DNA of 64,000 nt, taken from positions 146,808 to 210,807 of the forward strand of contig CAKVAF010000001.1 of the NCBI GenBank assembly GCA_934718785.1. The letters run 5' to 3'. Both the position numbers and the translations under genes were made by a program. Positions 7,455 to 15,708 of this stretch are shown in pieces. Numbering within the stretch: position 1 is the stretch's first letter; every line of letters starts with the position of its first letter. The DNA is from an uncultured Campylobacter sp. GTDB lineage: Bacteria; Campylobacterota; Campylobacteria; Campylobacterales; Campylobacteraceae. The notes under the pieces were generated by a model that searched no databases, was not told the origin of the DNA, and saw only the letters and a list, made by a program, of their open reading frames with translations.

Positions 7455-8762
7455 TTACTCCTTTGAGATGCTAATGCTTTTATAATTTGTGTAATTTACA
7501 AAAGCATTTTGTTTTATTTTAACAAATTTTCGCTGAGTATAATCAACAATGAAACGTCCTTTTTGTAAATTTGAAAAATTTACACACAAGCGCGCGCCAA
7601 ATTCTATCAGCCCATCATCCATTTTAAGCTTGTTTGCTATAATAAAAACATGTGCGCTAGGCAAATTTTTCACATGCAGCCACAAATCATCTTTTTTAGC
7701 CTGCTTAAGCAAAGCTTCATTAGCCTTTTCGCTCCTGCCTACAAGGATTTTAAAATCCTTGTAATAAAAGCTTAAAACGCCTGAAATTTCATCTTTTTTA
7801 TCTCTATTTTGCTCTTTTTTTGCAAGCACGCTCTCAAGCTCAAAGCTTTGCTCGCAAGTTTTTACAAAATGCCTTAAAAGCTCTAAGCTCTCAAGCTTTT
7901 CGTTTAAATTCTCTCTTTGCAAATGGATATTTTGTGCCTTTTGCTTTAATTTTTTAGCTTCTTTAAAAAGCTCATTAGCTTCTATTTTAGCAGGCTTTGA
8001 AAGTTTAAAAGCTTGACTTTGTCCGCTAAAATCTTGTAAAATAAACTCCCTTTCATCATCTTGAATTTGATATAAATTCGCCGATAAAAGCAAAGCCCTT
8101 TGAGAAATTTGCTCGCTTTTTTGGATTAAATTTTCTTCTTTTTCAAGGTGTAAAAGTTTATCTTTAAGATTTTTTATCCTTTTTTCAAGGACGCAAAGTT
8201 TATTTTTTTTAAGTTCATTCAGCTTTTTTTGATGAATTTCTTTAAAATTGTTTTCAAAATAAAGCTTGAAATTTGTAATTTTTTCACTGGGCTTTTCTTT
8301 AATCTCAATGGGTGCTAAAGGCTCGAGTTTTTCGCCTACTTTAATAGCGCGCACACTCTTTTGAATGTGCCTTAAAGCTTCGATAATAAAGCCTTTTTCA
8401 TCTGTAATAATCACATTTGTATGCTTGCCTGTAAGCTCAAAATAAATGAAGCCATCAAAGCTTTTATACGCCTTTTCTTGCCTGATTTTAAACATCAAAA
8501 TTCTATTATTTTGTGGCACGAAAACAGCTTTTAAAAAAGCATTTGTAAAAAGCCTTTTAAGCGCGATATCAAAGGGTGCGCCATAATTTTTGCCTTTGAA
8601 ATTTGCTTGATAAATGCTGCTTTTGTTGCGGTTTAAATCAATGATAAAGCTCTCATCATCAAGCCTAATCTCAAGCGCGCTATCTGTAATTCTTTTGATA
8701 AAATAAATCTTTTTAAAACGCTTGAAAAAATCCGCAATTTGCACCAGCTCGCCGTATTTCAC
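7455..8762 (-). CDS. rqcH: NFACT-family RqcH/Rqc2 homologue
   Basis: A 435-residue protein with an N-terminal NFACT-N-like domain (residues 1-165), a central coiled coil (about 175-300, HLEKEENLIQKSE) and a C-terminal NFACT-R domain (LWLHVKNLPSAHVFI). Homologues bind obstructed 50S subunits and add C-terminal alanine tails in ribosome quality control; older annotations call them fibronectin-binding proteins. It is shorter than the B. subtilis protein (about 570 aa), as expected for Campylobacter. It sits directly upstream of the acidic protein at 7057. Confidence 0.85.
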   Translation of the reverse strand: MKYGELVQIADFFKRFKKIYFIKRITDSALEIRLDDESFIIDLNRNKSSIYQANFKGKNYGAPFDIALKRLFTNAFLKAVFVPQNNRILMFKIRQEKAYKSFDGFIYFELTGKHTNVIITDEKGFIIEALRHIQKSVRAIKVGEKLEPLAPIEIKEKPSEKITNFKLYFENNFKEIHQKKLNELKKNKLCVLEKRIKNLKDKLLHLEKEENLIQKSEQISQRALLLSANLYQIQDDEREFILQDFSGQSQAFKLSKPAKIEANELFKEAKKLKQKAQNIHLQRENLNEKLESLELLRHFVKTCEQSFELESVLAKKEQNRDKKDEISGVLSFYYKDFKILVGRSEKANEALLKQAKKDDLWLHVKNLPSAHVFIIANKLKMDDGLIEFGARLCVNFSNLQKGRFIVDYTQRKFVKIKQNAFVNYTNYKSISISKE

Positions 8763-8864
8763 TCAAAGTCCTTAAATCAAAGTTAAATTATAGCAAAGAA
8801 ATACTTTAAACGCGGCTTTTTTAAAAAAATATTAAAAATCACAAATTTAAGCTCAAATTTATGT

Positions 8865-8870
8865 TATAAT
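8865..8870 (+). promoter_or_regulatory. Extended -10 promoter of the 48-aa gene
   Basis: TGTTATAAT forms an extended -10, 30 nt before the small ORF's ATG at 8901, and directs transcription away from rqcH. Confidence 0.55.
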
Positions 8871-8900
8871 CGCAAAGCAATATCAAATGAAGGTTTGACA

Positions 8901-9047
8901 ATGAAAAATTTAAGCATTCAGGAAAAAAAGGATTTAAATTCTTGTGTTTTTAGCGAACTGGGCAAAGATAAAAAAGAAATTTTTTTTATCCTTTTAATCA
9001 AAAAAATTAAAGAAATTTTAGCCGCGAAAAAGGCGATAAGTAAATAA
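8901..9047 (+). CDS. 48-residue basic small protein
   Basis: ATG at 8901 with AAGG 7 nt upstream, stop TAA at 9045-9047. The protein begins MKNLSIQEKKDLNSC and ends in a Lys/Ile-rich amphipathic helix (IKEILAAKKAISK). It has its own TATAAT promoter and a good ribosome-binding site, which argues for a real gene. No family recognised; it could be a small regulatory or membrane-associated peptide. It runs convergent with tRNA-Lys. Confidence 0.6.
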   Translation: MKNLSIQEKKDLNSCVFSELGKDKKEIFFILLIKKIKEILAAKKAISK

Positions 9048-9059
9048 AAGCAAGTAAAA

Positions 9060-9135
9060 TGGTGTCCCGTGTTGGATTCGAACCAACGACCCCCTCCTTA
9101 AAAGGGAGATGCTCTACCGGCTGAGCTAACGAGAC
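9060..9135 (-). tRNA. tRNA-Lys (anticodon TTT)
   Basis: A 76-nt minus-strand cloverleaf with acceptor GTCTCGT paired to ACGGGAC, D arm TTAGCTCAGCCGG, anticodon loop CCTTTTAAG reading TTT, T arm TTGGTTCGAATCC and an encoded CCA end. It decodes AAA/AAG. Confidence 0.98.
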
Positions 9136-9260
9136 AAAGCCAAATCTTAAAAAAGTAAAAATGTGATTATGCCAAAATAAATGCTCTTTGTCAAGGCATT
9201 CAATTTTAAACCTTAAAATCGCACAAATTTTACTTTATATAAATATAAAATTTTAAACTC

Positions 9261-9281
9261 CAAAACCCGCACCGCTGTTTT
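9261..9281. repeat. 3'-end hairpin with GC-rich loop (copy)
   Basis: The segment caaaacccgcaccgctgttt lies downstream of the marC stop codon, between marC and tRNA-Lys. The stem CAAAAC/GTTTT and the loop related to CGCGCCGC recur at 13425 and 16600, and loosely at 3856 and 20614. Confidence 0.5.
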
Positions 9282-9326
9282 AAAATTCTTTAAAATTTAA
9301 ATCGCGCACTTTTTTACTGAGTCATT

Positions 9327-9959
9327 TTAAGCAGCAAATAAATCCTTAATCCCAATAACCATCATTTTAACGCCAATTGCCATGATAAAAACTTGAGCAA
9401 TGCGTGAAAAAATATGCAAAATGAGCTTGCCCACTAGCCTTTCAATTGTGGCTGCAAAATGAAAAAGCACAAACATAAAAATAAAGGCAAAAAGCACTGC
9501 CCCGCTGGCTGTCATCACACCGCTATCTTCGCTTACAACAATCACAGTTGAGAGTGTGCCAGGTCCTACAAGCATAGGAAAAGCCATCGGTATAACGCTT
9601 TTTCTCAAAAGCTCGCTCTCGCTTAAATCCTGCACGGCTAAAGCGTCCTTTTTAGCTTCTGGAAAAAGCAAATTTTTTGTCGCCATCACGACCAAAATAA
9701 GCCCACCCGCAATGCGCAAATCATCAAGGCTTATATTGAAAACATATTTCATTAAAAATGGCCCTGAATAAAGAAAAATCACCACGATAATAAAAGCAGT
9801 ATAAAGGATATTTCTAAATAAATGCTGCCTTTTTACCGCTTCTAAATCATCAGCCATAGCGATGAACTGCGTGAGATTACCAAAAGGATTAAGCACAGCT
9901 AAAATGGTAATAGATACCAAAAACATCGTGTAAATTTCATTTTGTAAGCCTGAAAACAT
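9327..9959 (-). CDS. MarC family integral membrane protein
   Basis: A 210-residue protein with six predicted membrane helices, with family motifs LAVLNPFGNLTQFIAM near the start and MAFPMLVGPGTLSTVIV in the middle. Members were named for the E. coli mar locus, but their transport role is not established and MarC itself does not confer multidrug resistance. It is next to msrB on the same strand, as in C. jejuni (Cj1111c/Cj1112c, from memory). The ATG at 9959 is the natural start. Confidence 0.9.
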   Translation of the reverse strand: MFSGLQNEIYTMFLVSITILAVLNPFGNLTQFIAMADDLEAVKRQHLFRNILYTAFIIVVIFLYSGPFLMKYVFNISLDDLRIAGGLILVVMATKNLLFPEAKKDALAVQDLSESELLRKSVIPMAFPMLVGPGTLSTVIVVSEDSGVMTASGAVLFAFIFMFVLFHFAATIERLVGKLILHIFSRIAQVFIMAIGVKMMVIGIKDLFAA

Positions 9960-10021
9960 TCATTTTACCTTAAATTTTTTTTAAAAAATCCAATAAATTT
10001 TCAAAAATTTAATGAAATTTT

Positions 10022-10067
10022 ATGGAATTGGCACGAATTTGTTGCGCAAATCTTTTCAATGACAAAG
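10022..10067. repeat. Degenerate fragment of the dispersed palindromic repeat
   Basis: The sequence around atggaattggcacgaatttg and ending tcaatgacaaag aligns with the right half of the repeat at 13479 (atggattgccacgaatttg ... gcaatgacgaag). It lies between marC and msrB. Confidence 0.6.
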
Positions 10068-10101
10068 ACGCCAAAAAACGAGCCTTATTTTTCTTTAAAA
10101 G

Positions 10102-10455
10102 CTAAACCTTTTCAAACTCAAGGCTTAAGGAATTGACGCAGTGTCTAGTATTTTTAGCTGTAAAATTTTCTCCTCTAAAAACATGCCCTAAATGCGCCCC
10201 ACATTTTGCACAAATAATTTCAACACGTCTTCCATCAGCATCCATTTGTTCTTTTACAGCGCCCTTTATCTCATCATCAAAGCTAGGCCAGCCACAGCCA
10301 CTTTTAAATTTAGCCTCACTTGTGTAAAGTGGGCTTTCACAACGTTTGCAGTGATAAATTCCTTTTTCATAAAAATCATTATATTTGCCAGAAAAAGGTG
10401 CCTCTGTGCCTTTGTGAATGATGATTTGCTCTTCTTCTTTGCTTAATTTTTTCAT
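10102..10455 (-). CDS. msrB: Peptide methionine (R)-S-oxide reductase
   Basis: A 117-residue single-domain MsrB that reduces methionine-R-sulfoxide in proteins. Zinc ligands C36/C39 and C82/C85, catalytic Cys C106 in RHCVNSLSL, and a further cysteine C54 in GCGWPSF. No signal peptide, so cytoplasmic. The partner MsrA is a separate gene at 23679, not fused as in some bacteria. It is divergent from the ferritin-like gene at 10518. Confidence 0.97.
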   Translation of the reverse strand: MKKLSKEEEQIIIHKGTEAPFSGKYNDFYEKGIYHCKRCESPLYTSEAKFKSGCGWPSFDDEIKGAVKEQMDADGRRVEIICAKCGAHLGHVFRGENFTAKNTRHCVNSLSLEFEKV

Positions 10456-10480
10456 TTTTTATCCTTTAAAAAAACTTTGT

Positions 10481-10486
10481 TATAAT
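10481..10486 (+). promoter_or_regulatory. Extended -10 promoter of the ferritin-like gene
   Basis: TTGTTATAAT, 31 nt before the ATG at 10518. Confidence 0.55.
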
Positions 10487-10517
10487 AGCATAAAATAAGC
10501 CCTTGCAAGAAGTAAAA

Positions 10518-11315
10518 ATGAAAAAAGAATTTTTTGATAATTTAGAGCAAATTTTATATGATAAAAAGACACAGTTTGAGAAATTTGCTGATTTTTACGA
10601 AAATTTTAAGAGCGATAAATTTTATTTTTCTTTTGAGAAAGAGCGCATTTTAAAAGATAATTTACACCCACATATAAAAATAAAGCATCCTACAAAGCTA
10701 AGAGGAGTTAAAAACGCAGATAATGACTATAATTTAGCTAAAATTTTACATTCAATTGCTCATATTGAATACTCAGCCATTCAGCTAGCCCTTGATTCAA
10801 GTTACCGTTTTAGCTTTTTACCGCGCGTTTTTTATGAAAGCTTTTTAAAAATCGCTGATGATGAGATAAAGCATTTTTGCTTACTTGAAAAAGCTTTGAA
10901 TGAGCTTGGCTTTAAATATGGAGATTTTGTAGCTCATGATAGTTTAAATGCAGCCTTAAAAGCGACTGCAAACTCGCTTAGATATAGAATGGCAGTCGTT
11001 CATAGAGGGCTTGAAGCAAAGGGACTTGATGCAAATCCTTTTGTGCTTAAAAAGCTTGAAAATAGCACTCACGCACTTAAAAGCTTTTTAAAAATCACCT
11101 TAAAAACTATACTTGATGATGAAATTACTCATGTGAGTGCTGGGGATATGTGGTTTAAATACGCTAAAGATGAGCAAGAAAGCTTTTTAGATATTTGTGC
11201 TAAATTTAAAGAATTTGTGCTAGCTGGCAGGGTGTTAAATGAAGAAGCAAGGCTTAAAGCTGGCTTTGAAAAACAAGAATTAAAAGAGCTTGCGCTTTTT
11301 TATAAAAAAGCTTAA
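10518..11315 (+). CDS. DUF455 ferritin-like protein
   Basis: A 265-residue protein with ferritin-like di-iron ligand patterns: HIEYSAIQLALD, DDEIKHF and DDEITHVSAGDMWF, together with HRGLEAKG. This is the DUF455 family, a four-helix bundle related to MiaE-type diiron enzymes; its substrate is unknown. A TTG at 10503 extends the frame by five codons, but the ATG at 10518 preceded by AAGAAGTAAAA is better placed relative to the promoter. It is followed 60 bp later by bioB in the same direction. Confidence 0.88.
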   Translation: MKKEFFDNLEQILYDKKTQFEKFADFYENFKSDKFYFSFEKERILKDNLHPHIKIKHPTKLRGVKNADNDYNLAKILHSIAHIEYSAIQLALDSSYRFSFLPRVFYESFLKIADDEIKHFCLLEKALNELGFKYGDFVAHDSLNAALKATANSLRYRMAVVHRGLEAKGLDANPFVLKKLENSTHALKSFLKITLKTILDDEITHVSAGDMWFKYAKDEQESFLDICAKFKEFVLAGRVLNEEARLKAGFEKQELKELALFYKKA

Positions 11316-11378
11316 AAACTTGCCTGAATTTGCCTAAATTTGCTAAAATGCGCTTTTAAAAAATTTCAAGGATAAATT

Positions 11379-12215
11379 ATGCAAATTATGCTCTGTGCCA
11401 TTTGTAATATCTCAAGTGGTAATTGCCCTGAAGATTGTAAATACTGCACTCAAAGCCGTTTTGTCAAAACAAATATACAAAAATATCACAGAAAAGAAAT
11501 CTCTCAAATCGTAAATGAAGCTAAATTTGCTAAGAAAAATCACGCACTTGGCTTTTGTCTTGTAACTGCTGGGCTTGGCCTTGATGATGATAAACTTGAA
11601 TATGTTTGTAAGGCAGCATATGCAGTGCTTAAAGAAGAGCCTAATTTAATGCTTATTGCCTGTAACGGCCTTGCAAGCTTAGAGCAGCTCAAAGAGCTTA
11701 AAAAAGTGGGTGTTTTTTCTTATAATCATAATTTAGAAAGCTCGCGCGAGTTTTACCCTAATATTTGCACCACACACAGCTGGCAAGCTCGCTTTGAGAC
11801 AAATTTAAACGCTAAAGAAGCAGGACTTATGCTTTGCTGCGGGGGCATTTATGGGCTTGGCGAAAGCGAAGAGGATAGAGTGAGTTTTCGCAAAAGCCTT
11901 AAAGAGCTAAAGCCTTTTACAAGCCCTATTAATTTTTTCATTAAAAATGAGAATTTGAAGTTAAATCCCCCGAAACTCAGTGCTGATGAAGCCCTAAAAA
12001 TCATCAGTGATAGCAAAAAAGACTTAGGCGATACCTTTATAATGGTTGCTGGAGGGCGCGAAGTGGTGCTTAAAGAGCGTCAATACGAAGCCTTTGAGCA
12101 TGGTGCAAGTGCCATTGTTATAGGTGATTATCTCACCACAAAGGGCGAAATTCCAAGCCGCGATATAGAAATTTTAAAACAAAAAGGCTTTAGCTTTGCT
12201 ACACAGTGCCATTGA
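11379..12215 (+). CDS. bioB: Biotin synthase
   Basis: A 278-residue radical-SAM enzyme that inserts sulfur into dethiobiotin. The SAM-cluster motif CPEDCKYC supplies C16/C20/C23. The protein is shorter than E. coli BioB (346 aa) but carries the family's central segments (NGLASLEQLKELKKVGVFSYNHNLESS, shown here by its first part NGLASLEQLKELKK, and CCGGIYGLGE). The ATG follows AAGGATAAATT. Its 3' end overlaps the antiporter gene by 20 bases. No other biotin gene lies nearby. Confidence 0.93.
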   Translation: MQIMLCAICNISSGNCPEDCKYCTQSRFVKTNIQKYHRKEISQIVNEAKFAKKNHALGFCLVTAGLGLDDDKLEYVCKAAYAVLKEEPNLMLIACNGLASLEQLKELKKVGVFSYNHNLESSREFYPNICTTHSWQARFETNLNAKEAGLMLCCGGIYGLGESEEDRVSFRKSLKELKPFTSPINFFIKNENLKLNPPKLSADEALKIISDSKKDLGDTFIMVAGGREVVLKERQYEAFEHGASAIVIGDYLTTKGEIPSRDIEILKQKGFSFATQCH

Positions 12216-13386
12216 CGCTCAAGCCTTAGTTGATTTAAAAATACTCATCATCATAGCCTTTTGCTTGCTCGCATCGCCTTTTTTGGCTAAGTTTTTACGC
12301 CTGCCACTTTCAGCAACTGAGATTATATTAGGGGCTTTATTTGGCTTTTTAGGGTTAATAGGAGAAAGTGTAAATTTCAAACTTTTAGCAAATGCGGGCT
12401 TTTATTATTTGATGTTTATCGCAGGTATGGAGGTGAATTTACACAAGCTTTTAAATTTTGAAAATAAATTTTTAAAATACACCTTTTTATATGTGCTTTT
12501 GCTCTATGTTTTAAGTGTCTTTTTTGTAAGCGTTTTTAATCTTTCTTATATTTTTATACTCATAGTGCCCATAATGAGCGTTGGCATACTTTCAACGCTT
12601 TTTAAAGATTTTGGAAAAGACTGCGCATGGCTTAGGATATCGATGTTTGTAGCGACTTGGGCGGAAGTGGTGAGCATTATTTTACTGACGATTTTAGGTG
12701 CTTTTGTAAGCGAGCAAAACTCTTTGGAGCAGGTGCTAAGAAATGTGCTTTATCTGGGACTTTTCCTTGCTTTTTGTTTCGTGGGTTTTAAAATTTTGGG
12801 TGTGATTTTTTGGTGGTATCCGCAACTTCGCGTGATTTTAATGCCTTGGGAAGATAAAAACGAACGCGATGTGCGCTTTTGTATGAGTATTTTTATGCTT
12901 ACAATCGCCGTGATGATTATCGCGCACCTTGAAATCGCACTTGGCGCCTTTATCGCAGGCGCATTCATTGGCACTTTTTTAAATCACAAAAAAGATATGG
13001 AGCAAAAGCTCTCAAGCTTTGGCTACGCGCTTTTAATCCCTATATTTTTCGTCTATATTGGCTCCACACTTGATGTGCGCTTGCTTTTGCAGGGTGAAAT
13101 TTTACTCAAAACGCTAGAAATCACCGCTTTAATGCTGAGCGTGCGCCTTTTAAGCTCGCTGATTTTTTATAAAAAGCTTGGCGCGATAAACACACTTTTA
13201 TTTGCACTCAGCCACTCTATGCCCCTAACGCTACTCATCGCCACAGCGACGCTGAGTTTTAAAGCAAATCTTATTGATAAAAGCTTATATTCTGCGCTCA
13301 TTTTAACCGCGCTTTTTGAAGTGCTTATCGTGATGCTTTTCATTCGTTTGCTGGCGAATTTAAACGCGAGAAAAAGCCAAATTTGA
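12196..13386 (+). CDS. CPA2-type cation:proton antiporter
   Basis: A 396-residue, very hydrophobic protein with about 12 membrane helices. It shows the KefB/NapA-like pattern: LPLSATEIILGALFGFLG near the N-terminus, the helix pair around LEIALGAFIAGAFIGTFL, and ALSHSMPLTLLIATATL. Members exchange Na+ or K+ for protons. No RCK/TrkA-N domain follows, so it is the membrane part only. The start is a TTG inside bioB; no ATG is available nearby. The bioB-antiporter order matches C. jejuni Cj1685c/Cj1684c (from memory). Confidence 0.87.
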   Translation: MLHSAIDAQALVDLKILIIIAFCLLASPFLAKFLRLPLSATEIILGALFGFLGLIGESVNFKLLANAGFYYLMFIAGMEVNLHKLLNFENKFLKYTFLYVLLLYVLSVFFVSVFNLSYIFILIVPIMSVGILSTLFKDFGKDCAWLRISMFVATWAEVVSIILLTILGAFVSEQNSLEQVLRNVLYLGLFLAFCFVGFKILGVIFWWYPQLRVILMPWEDKNERDVRFCMSIFMLTIAVMIIAHLEIALGAFIAGAFIGTFLNHKKDMEQKLSSFGYALLIPIFFVYIGSTLDVRLLLQGEILLKTLEITALMLSVRLLSSLIFYKKLGAINTLLFALSHSMPLTLLIATATLSFKANLIDKSLYSALILTALFEVLIVMLFIRLLANLNARKSQI

Positions 13387-13424
13387 ATGATCTTATTATA
13401 AAATCATTAGCTCATTATAAATCA

Positions 13425-13446
13425 CAAAACCGCGCCGCAAGTTTTG
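13425..13446 (+). terminator. Hairpin after the antiporter gene
   Basis: CAAAAC-cgcgccgcaa-GTTTTG, a 6-bp stem with a GC-rich loop, 38 nt after the stop codon. It is another copy of the 3'-end hairpin family; no T-run follows, so the terminator role is inferred. Confidence 0.5.
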
Positions 13447-13478
13447 GAATTTGGAATTTCTAAAAAATTTAAAATTGC

Positions 13479-13650
13479 GTCATTGCGAGCGCTAGCGAAG
13501 CAATCCATAATTTAATGGCAAATTTTAAAGAATGGATTGCCACGAATTTGCTTTCGCAAATTCACGCAATGACGAAGTAGATTGCTTCATTTGCGCCCAG
13601 CAATGACAAAGTGGATTACTTTAACGATAAATTGGCTCGCAATGACAGGC
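13479..13650. repeat. Dispersed imperfect palindromic repeat, copy A
   Basis: It opens gtcattgcg (13479-) and continues gaagcaatccat; the complementary arm atggattgc ... cgcaatgac ends at 13572. A trailing half unit (tttgcgcccagcaatgac, then ctcgcaatgac) reaches about 13650. The same parts recur at 29631-29837. This fills most of the 380-base gap between the antiporter and rlpA; no gene is seen in it. Confidence 0.8.
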
Positions 13651-13769
13651 GAGTAAAGAAAATTTTAAAATATAAAATACTTAAAATAAATTTAAATATG
13701 AAGTGCAATTAAATAGTAGTGATTACAAGGCGAAAATCGCCTTGTAAATTTATATTTTGAAAGCAAACT

Positions 13770-14627
13770 TTATTCGCGGACGATAAATGCACCAATAAAT
13801 GCGCCACTTTGCGCAAAGTCTCTAGCTTCAGCTTCGCTTCTAAAGCCGGTTAAGAATACGCGGTTAAGCCCGTCTTTTGAGCTTTGGCGCACGATGGCTT
13901 TGTAGCCTTGATAATTTGCATATTTGCTAGCTGTTGAGTTTGCGCCTTCAATGAAACGAAATGCACCGATTTGCACCATGAAATTTCCGCCCTCATAAAT
14001 CGTTCCACCCCCGACAATCTCGCCACTTGAGCCTAAATTGACATTAGAATGCACACTCTCATCGCTGACATTTGAGTTTGCGCTCACACTATCGCTCGTG
14101 CCAAAGCCAATGACTTCAAGGCGCACGGGCGCAGTGCCTGAAGCGATCATATCAATGTGTTTTGCCGCACCTTGAGACAAATCAATAATGCGGTTTGCCA
14201 CAAAAGGACCGCGGTCATTGACGCGCACGGTGGTTTTGCGTCCGTTATTAAGATTTGTTACGCTTAAAATGGTATTCATCGGCAGGGTTTTATGCGCTGC
14301 TGTAAAGCCGTTTTGATCATAAATTTCGCCATTGCTTGTCTTTTTGCCATGAAAGCCCGGACCATACCAGCTAGCGATACCATCTGCTGTTTCGCCCACT
14401 TCTACAACGGTAGGATAATAGGTCTTGCCATTGATAGTATAAGGCTTCATCGTGCCTTTTGCGCCGCTGTTTGCTGCTGTTTTATCGCTTCTAAAGTCCC
14501 TGCTAGGAGTGCTTGCACCACCTTGTTGTGGGTAATAAACATTAGGCGATGAGCTTGTGAAAAAGCCGCAGCCAACTACGAAAAAAACCGCTAAACTAGC
14601 GATTAATAAACTTAGAATTTTCTGCAT
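13770..14627 (-). CDS. rlpA: RlpA-family septal lipoprotein with SPOR domain
   Basis: A 285-residue lipoprotein with lipobox ending FVVGC (C20), a low-complexity linker, a double-psi beta-barrel (about 80-170: GIASWYGPGFHGKKTSNGE, VRVNDRGPF, RIIDLSQGAA) and a C-terminal SPOR domain (about 210-283, MVQIGAFRF). RlpA proteins are lytic transglycosylases or wall-binding proteins acting on denuded glycan at the septum. It overlaps the 3' end of mltD by 32 bases, so the two are coupled, matching the C. jejuni Cj0645-Cj0646 order (from memory). Confidence 0.93.
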   Translation of the reverse strand: MQKILSLLIASLAVFFVVGCGFFTSSSPNVYYPQQGGASTPSRDFRSDKTAANSGAKGTMKPYTINGKTYYPTVVEVGETADGIASWYGPGFHGKKTSNGEIYDQNGFTAAHKTLPMNTILSVTNLNNGRKTTVRVNDRGPFVANRIIDLSQGAAKHIDMIASGTAPVRLEVIGFGTSDSVSANSNVSDESVHSNVNLGSSGEIVGGGTIYEGGNFMVQIGAFRFIEGANSTASKYANYQGYKAIVRQSSKDGLNRVFLTGFRSEAEARDFAQSGAFIGAFIVRE

Positions 14628-15708
14628 AAATGCTCTCCTTTAGGGGTAAAATGAGTTTTTGATTGATGCTTAGATGAGATTTTGAAATTTTATTTAAAGC
14701 CCTGATATCAGCGATTTTAATCTTAAATTTTTTTGCAATAGAATAAAGCGTATCGCCTACTTTAACCCTGTAAATTTGTGTGTTTGGGATTTTGGTATCA
14801 ACTTTTGCAAGCTTTTGCGGCTCATAGCTTTTCGTGAAGCTCGCGCTCATCTTTTCAGGAATATAAAGATAATAATTATTGCCCGGAGGCGTGAAATCAT
14901 AGCGAAAATGTGGGTTGTATCTTTTGAGATTTTCATAAGAAATTTTAGCATTTTTTGCAAATTCTCTCAATGAAATACTTGATGGCACTTCAACCTTTGA
15001 AAACTCGGTGCTTAGAGCATAGTTTGCAAAGGAAGCTTCTTTGGTGAATAAAAAGTCTTTATTGTTCGCTTCAAAGGCAAGGATAAGGATTTTACGGATG
15101 AAATTTCTCGTCTCTAAGGGCAAATATTTTTTATCAGGATCAAGTAAAATGCTTAAATCATCGCTTTTTGCTTGCTTTATAGCTTTTGCAAGCTTACCAT
15201 TGCCACAATTATAAGCTAAAATGGCTAAATACCACTTGCCAAACTCGCCATAAAGTCCTTTAAGATATTTTGCGGCCACTATGCTTGATTTAAACGGATC
15301 GCGCCTTTCATCCACAAAAGCATCAATTCTAAGTCCTAGTTCTCTTGCTGTGCTTGGCATAAATTGCCAAATCCCCACCGCTTTAGCATTTGAGGCTGCG
15401 TGCATTTTAAGCCCACTTTCAACAATAGCTAAATACAAAAACTCATCAGGCAAGCCCTGCTCGTGCAAAATCTTTCGAATTTGGGGTAAAAACTCGTAAA
15501 AATCAGCCGCAGAATTGATTAAATTAGCTGAATGCATAGCCTTGATTTCTTCTTTTGTGGCTAAAAAATTTTCATCCGTAATGAAATTATCATCAATGTC
15601 TAAATTGTTTAAAATTTGAAGTTGATTTTGATACTGCTCGAAGCTTTTTTCAAGTTCTAGAGCAAAGCTTAAGTTTAAAAAACATAAAATCATTAAAAAA
15701 ATTCTCAT
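14596..15708 (-). CDS. mltD: Membrane-bound lytic transglycosylase, MltD type
   Basis: A 370-residue secreted murein hydrolase. Signal peptide at 1-16 (FLMILCFLNLSFA); SLT domain about 75-215 with catalytic E97 in AIVESGLKMHAASNAKAVG and GIWQFMPSTA, AYNCG; one LysM domain near the C-terminus (YRVKVGDTLYSIAKKF). It cleaves glycan strands to give anhydro-muropeptides. It shares ATGA with tatD upstream and overlaps rlpA downstream. Confidence 0.92.
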   Translation of the reverse strand: MRIFLMILCFLNLSFALELEKSFEQYQNQLQILNNLDIDDNFITDENFLATKEEIKAMHSANLINSAADFYEFLPQIRKILHEQGLPDEFLYLAIVESGLKMHAASNAKAVGIWQFMPSTARELGLRIDAFVDERRDPFKSSIVAAKYLKGLYGEFGKWYLAILAYNCGNGKLAKAIKQAKSDDLSILLDPDKKYLPLETRNFIRKILILAFEANNKDFLFTKEASFANYALSTEFSKVEVPSSISLREFAKNAKISYENLKRYNPHFRYDFTPPGNNYYLYIPEKMSASFTKSYEPQKLAKVDTKIPNTQIYRVKVGDTLYSIAKKFKIKIADIRALNKISKSHLSINQKLILPLKESIYAENSKFINR

